A DNA stretch of 61,436 bases from assembly GCA_024683935.1 (NCBI GenBank), contig JAIKXV010000074.1, forward strand, positions 1-61,436, read 5' to 3'. The notes under the pieces are model-generated. The model was not told the DNA's origin, did not search any database, and worked only from the letters and a program-made list of their open reading frames with translations. Shown here piece by piece: positions 1 to 9,682 of this stretch; position 1 is the stretch's first letter; each line of letters begins with the position of its first letter. This DNA is from Lachnospiraceae bacterium. Lineage in GTDB: Bacteria > Bacillota_A > Clostridia > Lachnospirales > Lachnospiraceae. The position numbers and the translations under genes were made by a program.

Positions 1-81
1 GAGGAAATAACCCCCAGGCAGTATGCGGAGCTCTATTTCAAGCTTCCCGTATCCGACAATATACTCGAATATAAGGGATAG
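1..81 (+). CDS. 3' end of an unidentified protein (partial)
   Basis: An open frame enters from the left edge in frame 1 and stops at TAG 79-81, giving a 26-residue C-terminus ending in SDNILEYKG. There is too little to assign a family. The frame is followed by a strong hairpin at 143-169, which fits the end of a plus-strand gene. The call as a real gene end rests on that terminator and on the uninterrupted frame; the function is unknown. Confidence 0.5.
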   Translation, partial: EEITPRQYAELYFKLPVSDNILEYKG

Positions 82-142
82 TCCTTTAAAGCTTCTGCGC
101 ATCAGTTACACAGAGGTAATACAAATACATATATAAAACACA

Positions 143-169
143 AAACCGGCGCCATATCGGCGCCGGTTT
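143..169. terminator. Bidirectional intrinsic terminator
   Basis: Perfect 11-bp arms AAACCGGCGCC and GGCGCCGGTTT around a 5-nt loop, with A and T tracts on the outer sides. It lies between the plus-strand partial gene and the minus-strand chemoreceptor, so it can serve both. Confidence 0.8.
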
Positions 170-198
170 AATTATTCATTCGATATATTTATGCTTTA

Positions 199-2229
199 TC
201 AAAGAGTGAAGAATGAAACTGCCTCGGTGAGGTGCTCGTTAATAGCACGCATCTCCTGAGTCTGTGCCTGTGTATCGGTACATGCAACCGTTACTGTCGA
301 GCAGCTTGCGGATACTTCCTCCGCGCTTGCTCCAAGCTCTTCTGAGATAGCTCCCAGATCAGTAGTTGCATTGGTGAGCTCGTTCTTGATGGAATCAAGC
401 TCTGCAGCCATATCAGAGATTGATGTGATACCTGCTACAGACTCATCAACAGCACCGGAAAGAACTGTGAACTTGCCCTGGGTTTCTGTGATGTATCCTC
501 TCTCGGATTCTATGATACCCTTAACCTTTTCGGCAACCTGTACTGTCTCGTTAGAAATATCGGTAACCTTCTTAACAATATCGTTGATCTTTGCTGCATT
601 CTCGGAACTGCTTTCAGCAAGCTGCTTGATGCTCTCCGCAACAACTGCGAATCCGCGTCCTGCCTCTCCTGCCCTTGCTGCCTCTATGGAAGCATTGAGT
701 GAAAGGAGGTTGGTCTGGCTCGCAATGGAGGAAATACCCTCTACCTTGTCGTTGATATTTGAAACCGCATTCTGGGTAGCTTCGATCGCGCTGGTGATAT
801 TGTCGATCTTTGCAGTCATCTCGCTGGATGAATTCTGCAGTGCTTCAAGCGACCTTCCGGATACCTCCGAAGCCTCCTTCATCTTTCCTGCTAGCTCCTG
901 CAGTGTGCCGGATGAGCCCTTTACATCCTGAACCGCATCTCCGATCCTGCCTACATTCTCTGAAGCAGACTGTATCTCATCCGCCTGCTGGGTCGCACCG
1001 CTGGCGATCTGCTGAACGGCATTGGATACGTCCTCTGTGGTAAGGGAGATCTGGTTCGCCATGTCGGAGAGGTCTTCCGAAGAAATCCCGACGCCTTTGG
1101 CACTTTCCTTTATATGGGACACGATTTCGGAAAGCTTATCTATAACCGAGTTCGTGGCCCTGGATATCAGCCCGAATTCATCTTTCCTCTTACCATGCTT
1201 CTGTACCTTGGTAAAGCGTCCGTCTGACAGGTCATCCAGGGATGCGCTGATATCAGCTATGGGACTTGTGAAGCTGTGTGCCATAAAGAAGGAAATAACT
1301 ATCGCAATGATGAGCATTACTATGCCCACAATAAGCGTAATCGTGGCAGCCTGTGTAGCCGATGCAAGGACAGTCTTTGAATTATTTGCCGTAACAACAG
1401 CGAATCCGGTCTTCGGCTCAATGACATAAGCTATATATGCGCTGTAGCCCTTTCCGGTATCGGTCATATAGAAACCTTCCGATTTTCCGGAAACCATGAA
1501 CTCACTGGTAGCCCTGGATTCTTCCTCGTGGGCGCCTTCGCCGTATTCATACTGGGCATGGGCAATGAGGTCGCCGTTTCTGTCAGCCACAAATGCATCG
1601 CTGGATTCGGAAGCAAGGAAATCGTGCAGGTCGGATAATTCATAGTTTCTCTGAACGATACCTATCGTCTCTCCGCCGCCTTCAGCATAAACAGGAACGG
1701 CAATTGTAAGCTGTCTCGCACCCGTTGATTTGCTGACGATAAGGTCAGAAACATACATCTGTCCGGCCATTGCCTGCTTGAAATATTCTCTTTCGGATAC
1801 GTCTACCAGGTCACCCTTTGAACGTATGAGCTGCATTCCGTCGCCGCCGGTAATAACCGTAATATTTCCGTCAGCCATGAAATCATCAACCCCCTTAAGC
1901 TGTGCAAGTATATTTTCCGCGGGAACCGTGGCTCCTGAAGGATCGTTTATAAATGCGATCGTACTGGGAGCATCAGCCAGGGTCTTCATGGCAGCCATAT
2001 TGGTCTCGATTATCTTGGAGAAGTTGTCCTCTAAATACCAGGCCTGCCACTCAAGAGAATCCTGGGCATCTGCAATAGCCTTGGCCTTCGAAGTATTATA
2101 GCTTACAATGCTGGTAATAATGAGTGGAACAGCAGTTATAAGCACCATAACGATAATGAGCTTGGTCCTTATGCTGTCCATAAAGCCCACACCGCCTGCA
2201 GCTTTCCCTGTTTTCTTCACTTTACCCAT
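199..2229 (-). CDS. Methyl-accepting chemotaxis protein with extracellular Cache domain
   Basis: This is a membrane chemoreceptor that senses a small molecule outside the cell and controls the CheA kinase inside. The 676-residue protein has a short basic N-terminus, a first membrane helix at about 22-46, an extracellular region of about 240 residues with dCache-like features, a second helix at about 292-315, a HAMP linker, and a long coiled-coil signalling domain. The conserved hairpin tip is visible around residues 500-535 ([17 protein letters not shown]). No C-terminal methylation-tether pentapeptide is seen. Start ATG 2229 has AGGAGG nine bases upstream. The ligand cannot be predicted. No che kinase genes are nearby; a CheC-like gene is far away at 28.4 kb. 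Confidence 0.93.
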   Translation of the reverse strand: MGKVKKTGKAAGGVGFMDSIRTKLIIVMVLITAVPLIITSIVSYNTSKAKAIADAQDSLEWQAWYLEDNFSKIIETNMAAMKTLADAPSTIAFINDPSGATVPAENILAQLKGVDDFMADGNITVITGGDGMQLIRSKGDLVDVSEREYFKQAMAGQMYVSDLIVSKSTGARQLTIAVPVYAEGGGETIGIVQRNYELSDLHDFLASESSDAFVADRNGDLIAHAQYEYGEGAHEEESRATSEFMVSGKSEGFYMTDTGKGYSAYIAYVIEPKTGFAVVTANNSKTVLASATQAATITLIVGIVMLIIAIVISFFMAHSFTSPIADISASLDDLSDGRFTKVQKHGKRKDEFGLISRATNSVIDKLSEIVSHIKESAKGVGISSEDLSDMANQISLTTEDVSNAVQQIASGATQQADEIQSASENVGRIGDAVQDVKGSSGTLQELAGKMKEASEVSGRSLEALQNSSSEMTAKIDNITSAIEATQNAVSNINDKVEGISSIASQTNLLSLNASIEAARAGEAGRGFAVVAESIKQLAESSSENAAKINDIVKKVTDISNETVQVAEKVKGIIESERGYITETQGKFTVLSGAVDESVAGITSISDMAAELDSIKNELTNATTDLGAISEELGASAEEVSASCSTVTVACTDTQAQTQEMRAINEHLTEAVSFFTL

Positions 2230-2277
2230 AAATAAATACCTCCTTGTGTTTATTTCCGATCATCCGACGATAAAGGT

Positions 2278-2319
2278 CATTCCGGGCAGAGCACAGGGTC
2301 CTGTACCCCGTCCGGAATG
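2278..2319. repeat. Imperfect palindrome of the dispersed CATTCCGG/CAGAATGAC repeat family, probable terminator of tpiA
   Basis: CATTCCGG at the left and CCGGAATG at the right form the outer stem of a hairpin just downstream of tpiA. On the minus strand the stem is preceded by an A-rich run; on the plus strand it is followed by GCTTTTTT. It resembles the short repeats at 23745-23776, 18661-18690 and others in this window. It may work as a terminator, but the dispersed-repeat origin is the more general description. Confidence 0.55.
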
Positions 2320-2336
2320 AAGCTTTTTTATCAAAG

Positions 2337-3083
2337 TCAGGCATTAACGATCTTTCCGAAGTCCTCCTTAAGAGAAGCGCCTCCGATAAGTCCGCCGTCT
2401 ATGTCGGGTTTGCTGAGAAGCTCGGCAGCATTTCCTGCATTCATGGATCCGCCGTACTGGATGCGTACTTCCTCTGCGGTTGCGGCATCATACATCTCAG
2501 CGATCTGATCCCTTATCATCTTGCAGACCTCTTCTGCCTGGTCAGCGGTAGCGGTCTCGCCTGTGCCGATAGCCCAAATAGGCTCGTAAGCGATGACAAG
2601 CTTCTTAACCTGATCTACTGTAATGCCGTCCAGATCCCACTTTATCTGACGTGCGATCCACTCCTTATAGGTACCGGCCTTTCTGAGGGCAAGAGACTCT
2701 CCGCAGCAGAGAATGGGATTGAGACCTGCTGCAAACGCCTTCTTTACCTTTGCATTTATGAGCACATCATTTTCACCGAAGATATCCCTTCTCTCGGAAT
2801 GTCCGATGATGATGTATTCAACTCCGGCATCCTTCAGCATGGGAGCTGAGATCTCGCCTGTGAATGCGCCCTTATCTTCGATATAGAAATTCTCTGCGCC
2901 TACCTTTACATTGGTGCCCTTAACAGCTTCTGCAACAGGCACGATGTCGATAGCGGGTACACAGTAAACAACGTCAACCGCGTCATTCTTTACCAGATCC
3001 TTTAATAAATTACAAAGCTCCACTGCTTCGGTGGGAGTCTTGTTCATCTTCCAGTTTCCGGCAATTATCCTTCTTCTAGCCAT
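2337..3083 (-). CDS. tpiA: Triosephosphate isomerase
   Basis: Interconverts dihydroxyacetone phosphate and glyceraldehyde 3-phosphate in glycolysis, in the cytoplasm. The 248-residue protein shows the N-terminal GNWKMN substrate-binding motif, the catalytic histidine in GHSERR, the catalytic glutamate loop AYEPIWAIGTGE, and the C-terminal phosphate-binding GGS and GGLIGGASL segments. Length is normal for the family. I chose the second ATG (3083) because AGAGGA would have no spacing to the first one six bases upstream. It follows pgk by 73 bases in the order gap-pgk-tpiA. Confidence 0.97.
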   Translation of the reverse strand: MARRRIIAGNWKMNKTPTEAVELCNLLKDLVKNDAVDVVYCVPAIDIVPVAEAVKGTNVKVGAENFYIEDKGAFTGEISAPMLKDAGVEYIIIGHSERRDIFGENDVLINAKVKKAFAAGLNPILCCGESLALRKAGTYKEWIARQIKWDLDGITVDQVKKLVIAYEPIWAIGTGETATADQAEEVCKMIRDQIAEMYDAATAEEVRIQYGGSMNAGNAAELLSKPDIDGGLIGGASLKEDFGKIVNA

Positions 3084-3156
3084 GATCATTCCTCTACTTT
3101 CTTAATTGATTTTTACTTCAGTCAAACTCTCTGTCATCCTGAGAATAACATGAGTA

Positions 3157-4395
3157 TTATTTATCGTCAGCAGACACAACGCCGGGAAGCTCCTTACCCT
3201 CAAGGAATTCAAGGGAAGCGCCGCCGCCGGTGGAGATGTGTGTCATCTTGTCACCGAAGCCAAGATTGTTAACGGCTGCTGCGGAATCTCCGCCGCCGAT
3301 AATCGTTGTAGCATCGGTAGCTGCCAGAGCCTCTGCCACTGCAACAGTACCTGCTGCAAGAACAGGGTTTTCGGAAACGCCCATGGGTCCGTTCCATACA
3401 ACGGTCTTTGCGGACTTAACGGCGTCAGCATAGATCTTTCTGGTCTCGGGTCCGATATCGAGGCCTTCCTTGTCATCGGGAATGGAATCGGTCTTTACGA
3501 TAACTGTCTGAAGGTTGGGATCATCGATGGGATCAGGGAAACCGTCAGCTGCTACCGTATCAACGGGAAGAAGGAGCTTCTTTCCGAGCTTCTCAGCCTT
3601 ATCCATCATCTCCTTGCAGTAATCAAGCTTGGAATCGTCGATAAGTGACTTTCCTACCTTGCCGCCCTGAGCCTTAACAAAGGTGTAGGCCATTCCGCCG
3701 CCAATGATAAGGGTGTCGCACTTATTCAAGAGATTGTCGATAACTGCCAGCTTGTCAGCAACCTTGGCACCGCCGAGGATAGCAACGAAGGGACGTACGG
3801 GAGTCTCAACAGCGTTGCCGAGGAACTTAATCTCCTTCTCCATAAGGTATCCTACTGCGTTGGTGCCGCCCTTCTTGCTGATGTACTTGGTAACTACAGC
3901 AACGGAAGCGTGAGCCCTGTGGGCTGAACCGAAAGCATCACATACATAGTCGTCAGCCAGCTCTGAAAGCTCTTCTGCGAACTTCTCTCCGGCCTTCTCG
4001 GGCTTGGTCTCTTCCTCTAAACGGAATCTGGTGTTCTGAAGAAGGATAACGTCTCCGTCGTTCATAGCCTCAACTGCTCCTGTCGCAGCAGCTCCGGTAA
4101 CATTGTCATCATCTATGAACTTCACATCCTTGCCAAGCTTCTCTGAAAGCTTTGCTGCTACGGGAGCGAGTGACTTTCCTCCCTTGTCGTCGGCAGTCTT
4201 AACTTTTCCGAGGTGTGAGCAGAGGATAACCTTTGCTCCGTCGCCCATAAGCTTCTTTATTGTAGGAAGTGCAGCATTTATCCTGGTCTCGTCGGTGATC
4301 TCTGATCCCTTAAGGGGTACATTGAAATCACAGCGTACAAGGACTCTCCTGCCCTTTGCATTAAAATCATCTACGGTCTTTTTATTTAAAGCCAT
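3157..4395 (-). CDS. pgk: Phosphoglycerate kinase
   Basis: Transfers the acyl phosphate of 1,3-bisphosphoglycerate to ADP, the first ATP-yielding step of lower glycolysis. The 412-residue protein begins with the typical [11 protein letters not shown] segment, has SHLGK for substrate binding, the hinge region, and the nucleotide-binding GGGDSAAAV near the C-terminus (about 370). Length matches the family. It lies between gap and tpiA. A strong hairpin upstream (4430-4467) separates it from gap, so pgk-tpiA probably depends on read-through or on its own promoter, which I cannot point to with certainty. Confidence 0.98.
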   Translation of the reverse strand: MALNKKTVDDFNAKGRRVLVRCDFNVPLKGSEITDETRINAALPTIKKLMGDGAKVILCSHLGKVKTADDKGGKSLAPVAAKLSEKLGKDVKFIDDDNVTGAAATGAVEAMNDGDVILLQNTRFRLEEETKPEKAGEKFAEELSELADDYVCDAFGSAHRAHASVAVVTKYISKKGGTNAVGYLMEKEIKFLGNAVETPVRPFVAILGGAKVADKLAVIDNLLNKCDTLIIGGGMAYTFVKAQGGKVGKSLIDDSKLDYCKEMMDKAEKLGKKLLLPVDTVAADGFPDPIDDPNLQTVIVKTDSIPDDKEGLDIGPETRKIYADAVKSAKTVVWNGPMGVSENPVLAAGTVAVAEALAATDATTIIGGGDSAAAVNNLGFGDKMTHISTGGGASLEFLEGKELPGVVSADDK

Positions 4396-4429
4396 TATAT
4401 TTTCTCCTTTACTACGGCCACAATCTGAT

Positions 4430-4467
4430 AAAAAACGGTCCGGGTCCGAAGTAACGGACCGGACCGT
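4430..4467 (-). terminator. Intrinsic terminator between gap and pgk
   Basis: On the minus strand ACGGTCCGGTCCG and CGGACCCGGACCGT pair around a 6-nt loop (one bulged base) and are followed by a run of T. It lies 36 bases after the gap stop codon. It should make gap transcripts more abundant than pgk-tpiA transcripts. Confidence 0.8.
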
Positions 4468-4503
4468 CTATTGTCGCCTGACTTTAGATTAGTCGATTGT
4501 TTC

Positions 4504-5532
4504 TCATCCGAGCTCTGCGAAATACTTGATTGTACGAACCATCTGAGAGGTGTATGAGTTCTCGTTGTCATACCATGAAACAACCTCAACCTGGGTCTTG
4601 CCGCCGTCAAGAGGGCAAACCATGGTCTGGGTAGCATCAAAGAGTGAACCGAATCTCATGCCGATAACGTCACTGGATACGATCTGCTCCTCGGTATATC
4701 CGAAGGACTCTGTTGCAGCCTTCTTCATAGCTGCGTTGATGTCTTCCTTGGAAACTTCCTTATCAACAACTGCGAAAAGAAGAGTGGTTGATCCTGTAGG
4801 GGTAGGAACTCTCTGTGCAGCGCCGATGAGCTTTCCGTTCAGCTCGGGGATAACAAGGCCGATAGCCTTTGCAGCACCTGTGCTGTTGGGAACGATGTTG
4901 CATGCGCCTGCACGTGAACGACGAAGGTCACCCTTCCTCTGAGGTCCGTCAAGGATCATCTGATCGCCTGTGTAAGCGTGGATCGTGCACATGATACCTG
5001 ACTCGATGGGAGCGAGGTCATTAAGAGCCTTAGCCATGGGAGCAAGGCAGTTGGTTGTGCAGGATGCAGCAGAGATGATCTTGTCATCCTTTGTAAGTGT
5101 CTTGTGGTTAACGTTGTATACGATGGTAGGAAGATCATTTCCAGCAGGTGCGGAAATAACAACCTTCTTTGCGCCGGCGTTGATGTGAGCCTGAGCCTTC
5201 TCCTTTGATGTATAGAAGCCTGAGCACTCAAGAACAACGTCTACATTGATATCGCCCCAAGGGCAGTTGTTTGCATCGGGCTCTTTGTAGATCTTAATGG
5301 TCTGACCCTTAACGGTGATGGTTCCCTTATCGTCGTCAGCGGTAACTTCGTCTTCCTTACCGAAGTCAACATAGCGACCCTGTGATGTGTCATACTTTAA
5401 GAGGTGTGCAAGCATCTTGGGAGAAGTAAGGTCGTTGATAGCAACTACCTCATAACCCTCAGCCTGGAACATCTGTCTGAATGCAAGACGACCGATACGT
5501 CCAAATCCATTGATTGCAACTCTTACTGCCAT
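4504..5532 (-). CDS. gap: Glyceraldehyde-3-phosphate dehydrogenase
   Basis: Oxidises glyceraldehyde 3-phosphate with NAD and phosphate. The frame is open upstream for 51 more codons, but the true start is ATG 5532: it begins [15 protein letters not shown], the Rossmann NAD-binding start, and has AGGAGG eight bases before it. That gives 342 residues, normal for the family. The catalytic cysteine is in [12 protein letters not shown], about residue 155, and the C-terminal [12 protein letters not shown] is intact. It has its own promoter (5635-5663) overlapped by an inverted repeat, and its own terminator. Confidence 0.98.
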   Translation of the reverse strand: MAVRVAINGFGRIGRLAFRQMFQAEGYEVVAINDLTSPKMLAHLLKYDTSQGRYVDFGKEDEVTADDDKGTITVKGQTIKIYKEPDANNCPWGDINVDVVLECSGFYTSKEKAQAHINAGAKKVVISAPAGNDLPTIVYNVNHKTLTKDDKIISAASCTTNCLAPMAKALNDLAPIESGIMCTIHAYTGDQMILDGPQRKGDLRRSRAGACNIVPNSTGAAKAIGLVIPELNGKLIGAAQRVPTPTGSTTLLFAVVDKEVSKEDINAAMKKAATESFGYTEEQIVSSDVIGMRFGSLFDATQTMVCPLDGGKTQVEVVSWYDNENSYTSQMVRTIKYFAELG

Positions 5533-5634
5533 TATTAAATCCTCCTGATCTAAAAAAATAGTTTCTGCCGGATGATCCGGCCTTACCTTGTATAAAAAGG
5601 AGAAAATATTTCTCCGTTTCAACACGTAACATAT

Positions 5635-5663
5635 ATTGTAATAGATTGATAATAAAAACACAA
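5635..5663 (-). promoter_or_regulatory. gap promoter
   Basis: On the minus strand TTGTGT (5658-5663) and TACAAT (5635-5640) are spaced by 17 bases, close to the vegetative consensus. The 5' leader would be about 95 bases. The inverted repeat at 5663-5682 abuts the -35 element. Confidence 0.6.
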
Positions 5664-5682
5664 GTGTATTTTGAAATACACT
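5663..5682. promoter_or_regulatory. Candidate operator: 20-bp inverted repeat upstream of gap
   Basis: AGTGTATTT-TG-AAATACACT is a perfect inverted repeat with a 2-base centre, touching the -35 box of the gap promoter. Its inner 14 bases (GTATTTTGAAATAC) recur exactly at 39680-39693 beside another promoter. I do not recognise the regulator. A role as a weak terminator of the upstream phosphatase gene is the alternative, but no T tract follows. Confidence 0.45.
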
Positions 5683-7496
5683 CACTTATCGGAGCTTTCG
5701 TCCGGAACGATACCTGTTCTGGTAAACATCAGCATCGTGGTGTCGTCAAACTGCTTTGCCTCTCCGACAAAATCCGCTATCTCTTTCAGCATGCCGCGTA
5801 TCTGTTCCTCCGGTGCCGCATCCGGGTTTTTGTTCAGTGTCTCAAGCATCCTTTCCGCACCGAAAAGCTCGTTCGACTCGTTTGTGGATTCCGGAACCCC
5901 GTCGGTATAGACAAATACCGAATCTCCTTTATTAAGCTCAAAGGCATGCTCATCAAAGATTTCATCCTCCCAGGCTCCGAGGGCCATATTATGCTGGTTT
6001 TTGATAAGCTCGTACTTTCCTCCCGCCCGGCGGATGACCGGCTTTTCATGGCCTGCGTTGACGGCGCAGCCCTTTCCGGTGGAAAGCTCTATGACAGCTG
6101 TCCATAACGTCACAAACATACCTAAGGAATTATTTTCGCAGATCAGCCGGTTTACGCGCCCCATTGCGTCCGACAGGGAGTTTTCCCGCCCCACGGCTCC
6201 GCGGATATGGGCTTTGCACACCATCATCATAAGGGCGGCAGGTATGCCCTTATCGGAAACGTCTCCGATCACGAGCACCAAATGGTCATCATCCAAAAGG
6301 AAGAAATCGTAAAAATCCCCTCCGACTTCCAGCGCGGGATCCATTACGGCATAGAGGTCAAAATCCTTCCGGTCCGGGAAAGCAGGGAATTCCGAAGGAA
6401 GCTGGCTGCTCTGGATCTCTTTCGCGGTATTAAGCTCTGCAAGCATTTTTTCCTTTTCGGATGCCGCAGTCCTGATCTCATCCACATAGCTGTCTATGCT
6501 TAACGCCATATTATTGAATTCCGACGCCAGTGCCCCGAATTCATTGTTCTCACCGATAAGCTTTCCGAGCTTCCGGTTTATATCAGCACTGTTCTTGGTT
6601 TCCGAATAATCCTGCACCGTATCCTGCAATAGCTCAACAGGCCTTACCACATTCGTTCTCAAGATAAGCACTAAAATAATGGCCATCAGGATTATCACCA
6701 GGATACAGCCCGGCAGGATCCCCTCTAATAAATTCGTCGTAATCCTGGCGATCAGACCGCGGTCCGCGTATGAAACAATAAGGCAGACCGTCTCCCCGTC
6801 CTTTATTATGGGAATGCAGTATACCAGCAGGTCTTCCGACCCCAATGTTCGAAAGTACGAGGTATCCGCACCGGTAAGCATATCATTTACCGCTTTTTTA
6901 TAATAAGCCGAAAGGTCTTTTGTCAGAGGATAGCTCTGCAGGATATCATCAGACTCGGTTTTAAACTGATATACGGTATTGTCATCATAAAAGAAAAGAT
7001 ATTCCCCGTCATCCGAGAAACGAACGCACTTTGTGGTTATCGGTACCCGGGCATTTTTTTCGGTATCAGTTTCGATCCTGCAGCACAGGAAACAGTAATT
7101 GGCGAATACGTCCTGTTCTACCGGATCCATGGATGCAAACTCCTCATCCGTAACATCACAGCGGTCGATAAGCAGATTCGTATGCCCGATTTCTGCGATA
7201 CGGGTTTCCAGCTTATTAATACTGTATAAATCCCTGTCGATCGTGTCGGAGTGTTCACTCCAGTAATCAAGGAGCGAGGGCAGCGAATAAAATTCCTGCA
7301 CGGTGATAAAACATCGTTCCGCCTCTATTTTCAGCATATCTCCCACCAGGTTTTCAGCCATCTGGCTTATCATGCCTGACATAAAAAGGCCGCAGGAAAA
7401 CACAGCCGCCGCGAACATTGCGATAACAGCGGTCACCACCACAAATATCAGGTTTTTATTTCTATGTGAGTTTTTTGAAGACAGTGTTTTCTCCAC
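5682..7496 (-). CDS. Membrane-bound RsbU/SpoIIE-type PP2C phosphatase with sensor region
   Basis: A serine phosphatase of the PPM family that, by family precedent, dephosphorylates STAS-domain proteins. The 604-residue protein has a membrane helix at about 15-43, an extracellular region of about 215 residues, a second helix at about 261-284, a HAMP-like linker, a coiled coil, and a C-terminal SpoIIE domain from about 370. Metal-binding motifs are intact: [25 protein letters not shown] and QFDDTTM. The start is probably GTG 7496, four bases after the stop of the phosphatase gene before it, with GGAG nine bases upstream. It is the last gene of the ten-gene operon; the likely substrate is the STAS domain of the protein at 12749-13939 in the same operon (inference). 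Confidence 0.85.
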   Translation of the reverse strand: MEKTLSSKNSHRNKNLIFVVVTAVIAMFAAAVFSCGLFMSGMISQMAENLVGDMLKIEAERCFITVQEFYSLPSLLDYWSEHSDTIDRDLYSINKLETRIAEIGHTNLLIDRCDVTDEEFASMDPVEQDVFANYCFLCCRIETDTEKNARVPITTKCVRFSDDGEYLFFYDDNTVYQFKTESDDILQSYPLTKDLSAYYKKAVNDMLTGADTSYFRTLGSEDLLVYCIPIIKDGETVCLIVSYADRGLIARITTNLLEGILPGCILVIILMAIILVLILRTNVVRPVELLQDTVQDYSETKNSADINRKLGKLIGENNEFGALASEFNNMALSIDSYVDEIRTAASEKEKMLAELNTAKEIQSSQLPSEFPAFPDRKDFDLYAVMDPALEVGGDFYDFFLLDDDHLVLVIGDVSDKGIPAALMMMVCKAHIRGAVGRENSLSDAMGRVNRLICENNSLGMFVTLWTAVIELSTGKGCAVNAGHEKPVIRRAGGKYELIKNQHNMALGAWEDEIFDEHAFELNKGDSVFVYTDGVPESTNESNELFGAERMLETLNKNPDAAPEEQIRGMLKEIADFVGEAKQFDDTTMLMFTRTGIVPDESSDK

Positions 7497-7500
7497 CTGC

Positions 7501-8253
7501 TCATTCTCCGGATACCAAAGTATTTTTCAGTGTATTCTGCATTTCCTTTGAAAAGCCGTATTTTTCAACTGCGGACAGAAGAACAAAATCCTCAGACCAC
7601 TTAAGATACCTCTCCATCGTTTCCGCCTTGGAATAAGCGGCAACAGCCATCGTTTCCGGAGATATCTGATCCCGTATCTCCTTTGGCAGCGCTTCAAGCT
7701 TCGCGTGTATCGCTTCCGCCATATATATTTCGGTAATGCTGTAATCCGCAATGATGTCCTGATCGGAGACGCCGCAGAGCCTTAAGATCTCCGCTGCGAT
7801 TATACCGGTGCGGTCCTTACCCGCCGTGCAGAAAAATGCGGTATTGCCCTCCGACAGGCTTTCCGTTATGGTTTGCAGTATAACGGCTATACGTTCCGCC
7901 GATGTTTCCGCCATTACGCAGTAGTCAATGCTCAGGCTTTGAAGGAACTCCTTTCCGGCTTCCCCCTTAAGGTCAACCCCCTCCTTTTCAGGAAAGAAGG
8001 GACAGGGAATAAGCCTGAAGCCTTCCGGCGTACTTACCGGATCTTCCCAGGCTTCATAACTGCTCCTTACATCAATAAGGGTTTTTACATTCCGCTTTCT
8101 TAATTCCTCCCAATCGCTGTCATCAAGCTTTGACGGACAGTCCGTGCGGTAGAGGCGGTTCCAGGCGGTAACCCCCTTATCCCCGGTCTCATAACCTCCG
8201 AGATCCCGGAAATTATAAAGATTCCTGAATTTAATCCTTCTTACCCTTTTCAT
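7501..8253 (-). CDS. Tyrosine/lipid protein phosphatase (Y_phosphatase3 type)
   Basis: A cysteine-dependent phosphatase of the bacterial PTP/MptpB-like group. The 250-residue protein carries the N-terminal NFRDLGGY signature (about residues 14-21) and the P-loop CTAGKDRTG with nucleophile Cys142 and Arg148. There is no signal peptide, so it is cytoplasmic. Its ATG overlaps the stop of the upstream gene (ATGA), showing translational coupling within the operon. The substrate is unknown; family members act on phosphotyrosine or phosphoinositides. It may act on the product or regulator of this pathway. Confidence 0.85.
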   Translation of the reverse strand: MKRVRRIKFRNLYNFRDLGGYETGDKGVTAWNRLYRTDCPSKLDDSDWEELRKRNVKTLIDVRSSYEAWEDPVSTPEGFRLIPCPFFPEKEGVDLKGEAGKEFLQSLSIDYCVMAETSAERIAVILQTITESLSEGNTAFFCTAGKDRTGIIAAEILRLCGVSDQDIIADYSITEIYMAEAIHAKLEALPKEIRDQISPETMAVAAYSKAETMERYLKWSEDFVLLSAVEKYGFSKEMQNTLKNTLVSGE

Positions 8254-9659
8254 TTAATCTCCTTATTTTCCGCAAAGCACCACATCCTCTTAAACTTCTT
8301 TTCATTAAGGGACTTGGTCATGACTATGCCTCCGCACTGACCGGAATACATGAAGGATTCACAGCGTGACAGGAGGTACAGCGCATAAAAATAATTGACC
8401 GTTGAGTCCTCAAGGAAGATATCGTATTCCTCCCTGGTGGGATGGCGCTTTCTGTCGAGCTCGCTTATCGTGGTAACATCCGCCTCGAGGAAGTCCGTGA
8501 TGCTGTACCTCTCCTGGGGAATTATCCTTATTTTTCCCGGAAAGGCTTCCACCATTTTCTTCAGTATGTCCTTATCCTCGGTGGCAAGGAAGATGCCGTC
8601 ATACTCTCCTTCCTTCATCCACTCCCTGATCTTCGGAAGGGCTGATTCCACGGTGACCGGTGCCGATGCGCCGCTCATGCCGGAAGCTATATAGTCGGAA
8701 CCCCGCAGCAGGATCCCGAGCATCCTCTTATCCTCAAATACCGAATCCCCGTATTCCTTCATTTCGCTTAAAAATTTAGGATTCAGGGAAGAAGCGTTAA
8801 AGTCGTCTCCGGTGCTGTAGCGGAGCATCTTTGTAAAGAGCAGCCCGTAGTAATTCGTGATATAGATAGTATTGCTCTCATCCGAATCCGGAGGCGTCAT
8901 CCTGACACTGAAATAATTCTCTATTATATGATCCGCATATCTGGAGCTTCCGGGGCAGAGCGTCACCTCTATACCGAAGCGCTTAAGGAAATTCCTGGCC
9001 CTTGCATAGACTGTAAGGATGCTGCCTATTCCCTCGCTCCTTGCCACCAGTATCTCCGCATATTTTGCGTCCTTCATATTAAGCTTTGTAAGCCACTGGT
9101 AGACAAACACATGGTGAAAGAGGACCACCGGATCCATCGTGTAAAAGTCACAGATAAAGGCCGACGGATGGAAGGTATTTATGACATTAAGGGTTTTGGT
9201 GTCGGATTCCTCCGGCATATCACCCTGTATCTCTATCCTCTTTTCTCCGGGATAAAACTTAAGTATCCTTTCATCCTTCCAGATGACAGGCAGATCCGTA
9301 TATCTTAAAAGAATCCCGGTCAGCACCACCGTGTATTCGCTTACTTCCTGAAACCAGACCCTTTCAAAGCCCTCAAAGATATCAAAGCAGAGCTTATCCC
9401 TGTCATTCTCGTCATAGAAAATATAGGGCGGATACAGGGGATCCTGATGGAAAAGGGGTGAATCCGGGTACTTGTCCGAACTCTCGGCCCAGCTCTGGTT
9501 TTCCTGATACAGAAGGTCAAAGTCCTCTCCCTCCGGATCATGCACGTGGAAGCGTTTTTCCCCGAGGAGGACGAAATCCAAAGCCTTATGAAAAAGCTCC
9601 GGACCGAAATTTATGGTCCTGTGGTTCATCTCCGGATCATATTCTTTTATGAGCAGCAT
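8250..9659 (-). CDS. Fucosyltransferase-fold protein (NodZ/FUT8-like C-terminal half), function unknown
   Basis: A 469-residue cytoplasmic protein without membrane segments. The C-terminal third has the pattern of alpha-1,6-fucosyltransferase-type GT-B enzymes: GILLRGSDY (about 315-323), the donor-site-like DGIFLATED (354-362), and a SRCESFMYSGQCGG segment near 440. The N-terminal 280 residues are not recognised. It lies between an ATP-grasp gene (24 bases upstream) and the tyrosine phosphatase (4-base overlap). If the fold assignment is right it would add a sugar to the pathway product. The assignment rests on short motifs only and is tentative. Confidence 0.5.
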   Translation of the reverse strand: MLLIKEYDPEMNHRTINFGPELFHKALDFVLLGEKRFHVHDPEGEDFDLLYQENQSWAESSDKYPDSPLFHQDPLYPPYIFYDENDRDKLCFDIFEGFERVWFQEVSEYTVVLTGILLRYTDLPVIWKDERILKFYPGEKRIEIQGDMPEESDTKTLNVINTFHPSAFICDFYTMDPVVLFHHVFVYQWLTKLNMKDAKYAEILVARSEGIGSILTVYARARNFLKRFGIEVTLCPGSSRYADHIIENYFSVRMTPPDSDESNTIYITNYYGLLFTKMLRYSTGDDFNASSLNPKFLSEMKEYGDSVFEDKRMLGILLRGSDYIASGMSGASAPVTVESALPKIREWMKEGEYDGIFLATEDKDILKKMVEAFPGKIRIIPQERYSITDFLEADVTTISELDRKRHPTREEYDIFLEDSTVNYFYALYLLSRCESFMYSGQCGGIVMTKSLNEKKFKRMWCFAENKEIK

Positions 9660-9682
9660 AAAAACCTCCGGGTTTTCTTAAA

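Noticed and set aside
3238..3648. Plus-strand frames opposite pgk, gap and tpiA
   Set aside because: They are shadows of strongly conserved glycolytic genes on the other strand.
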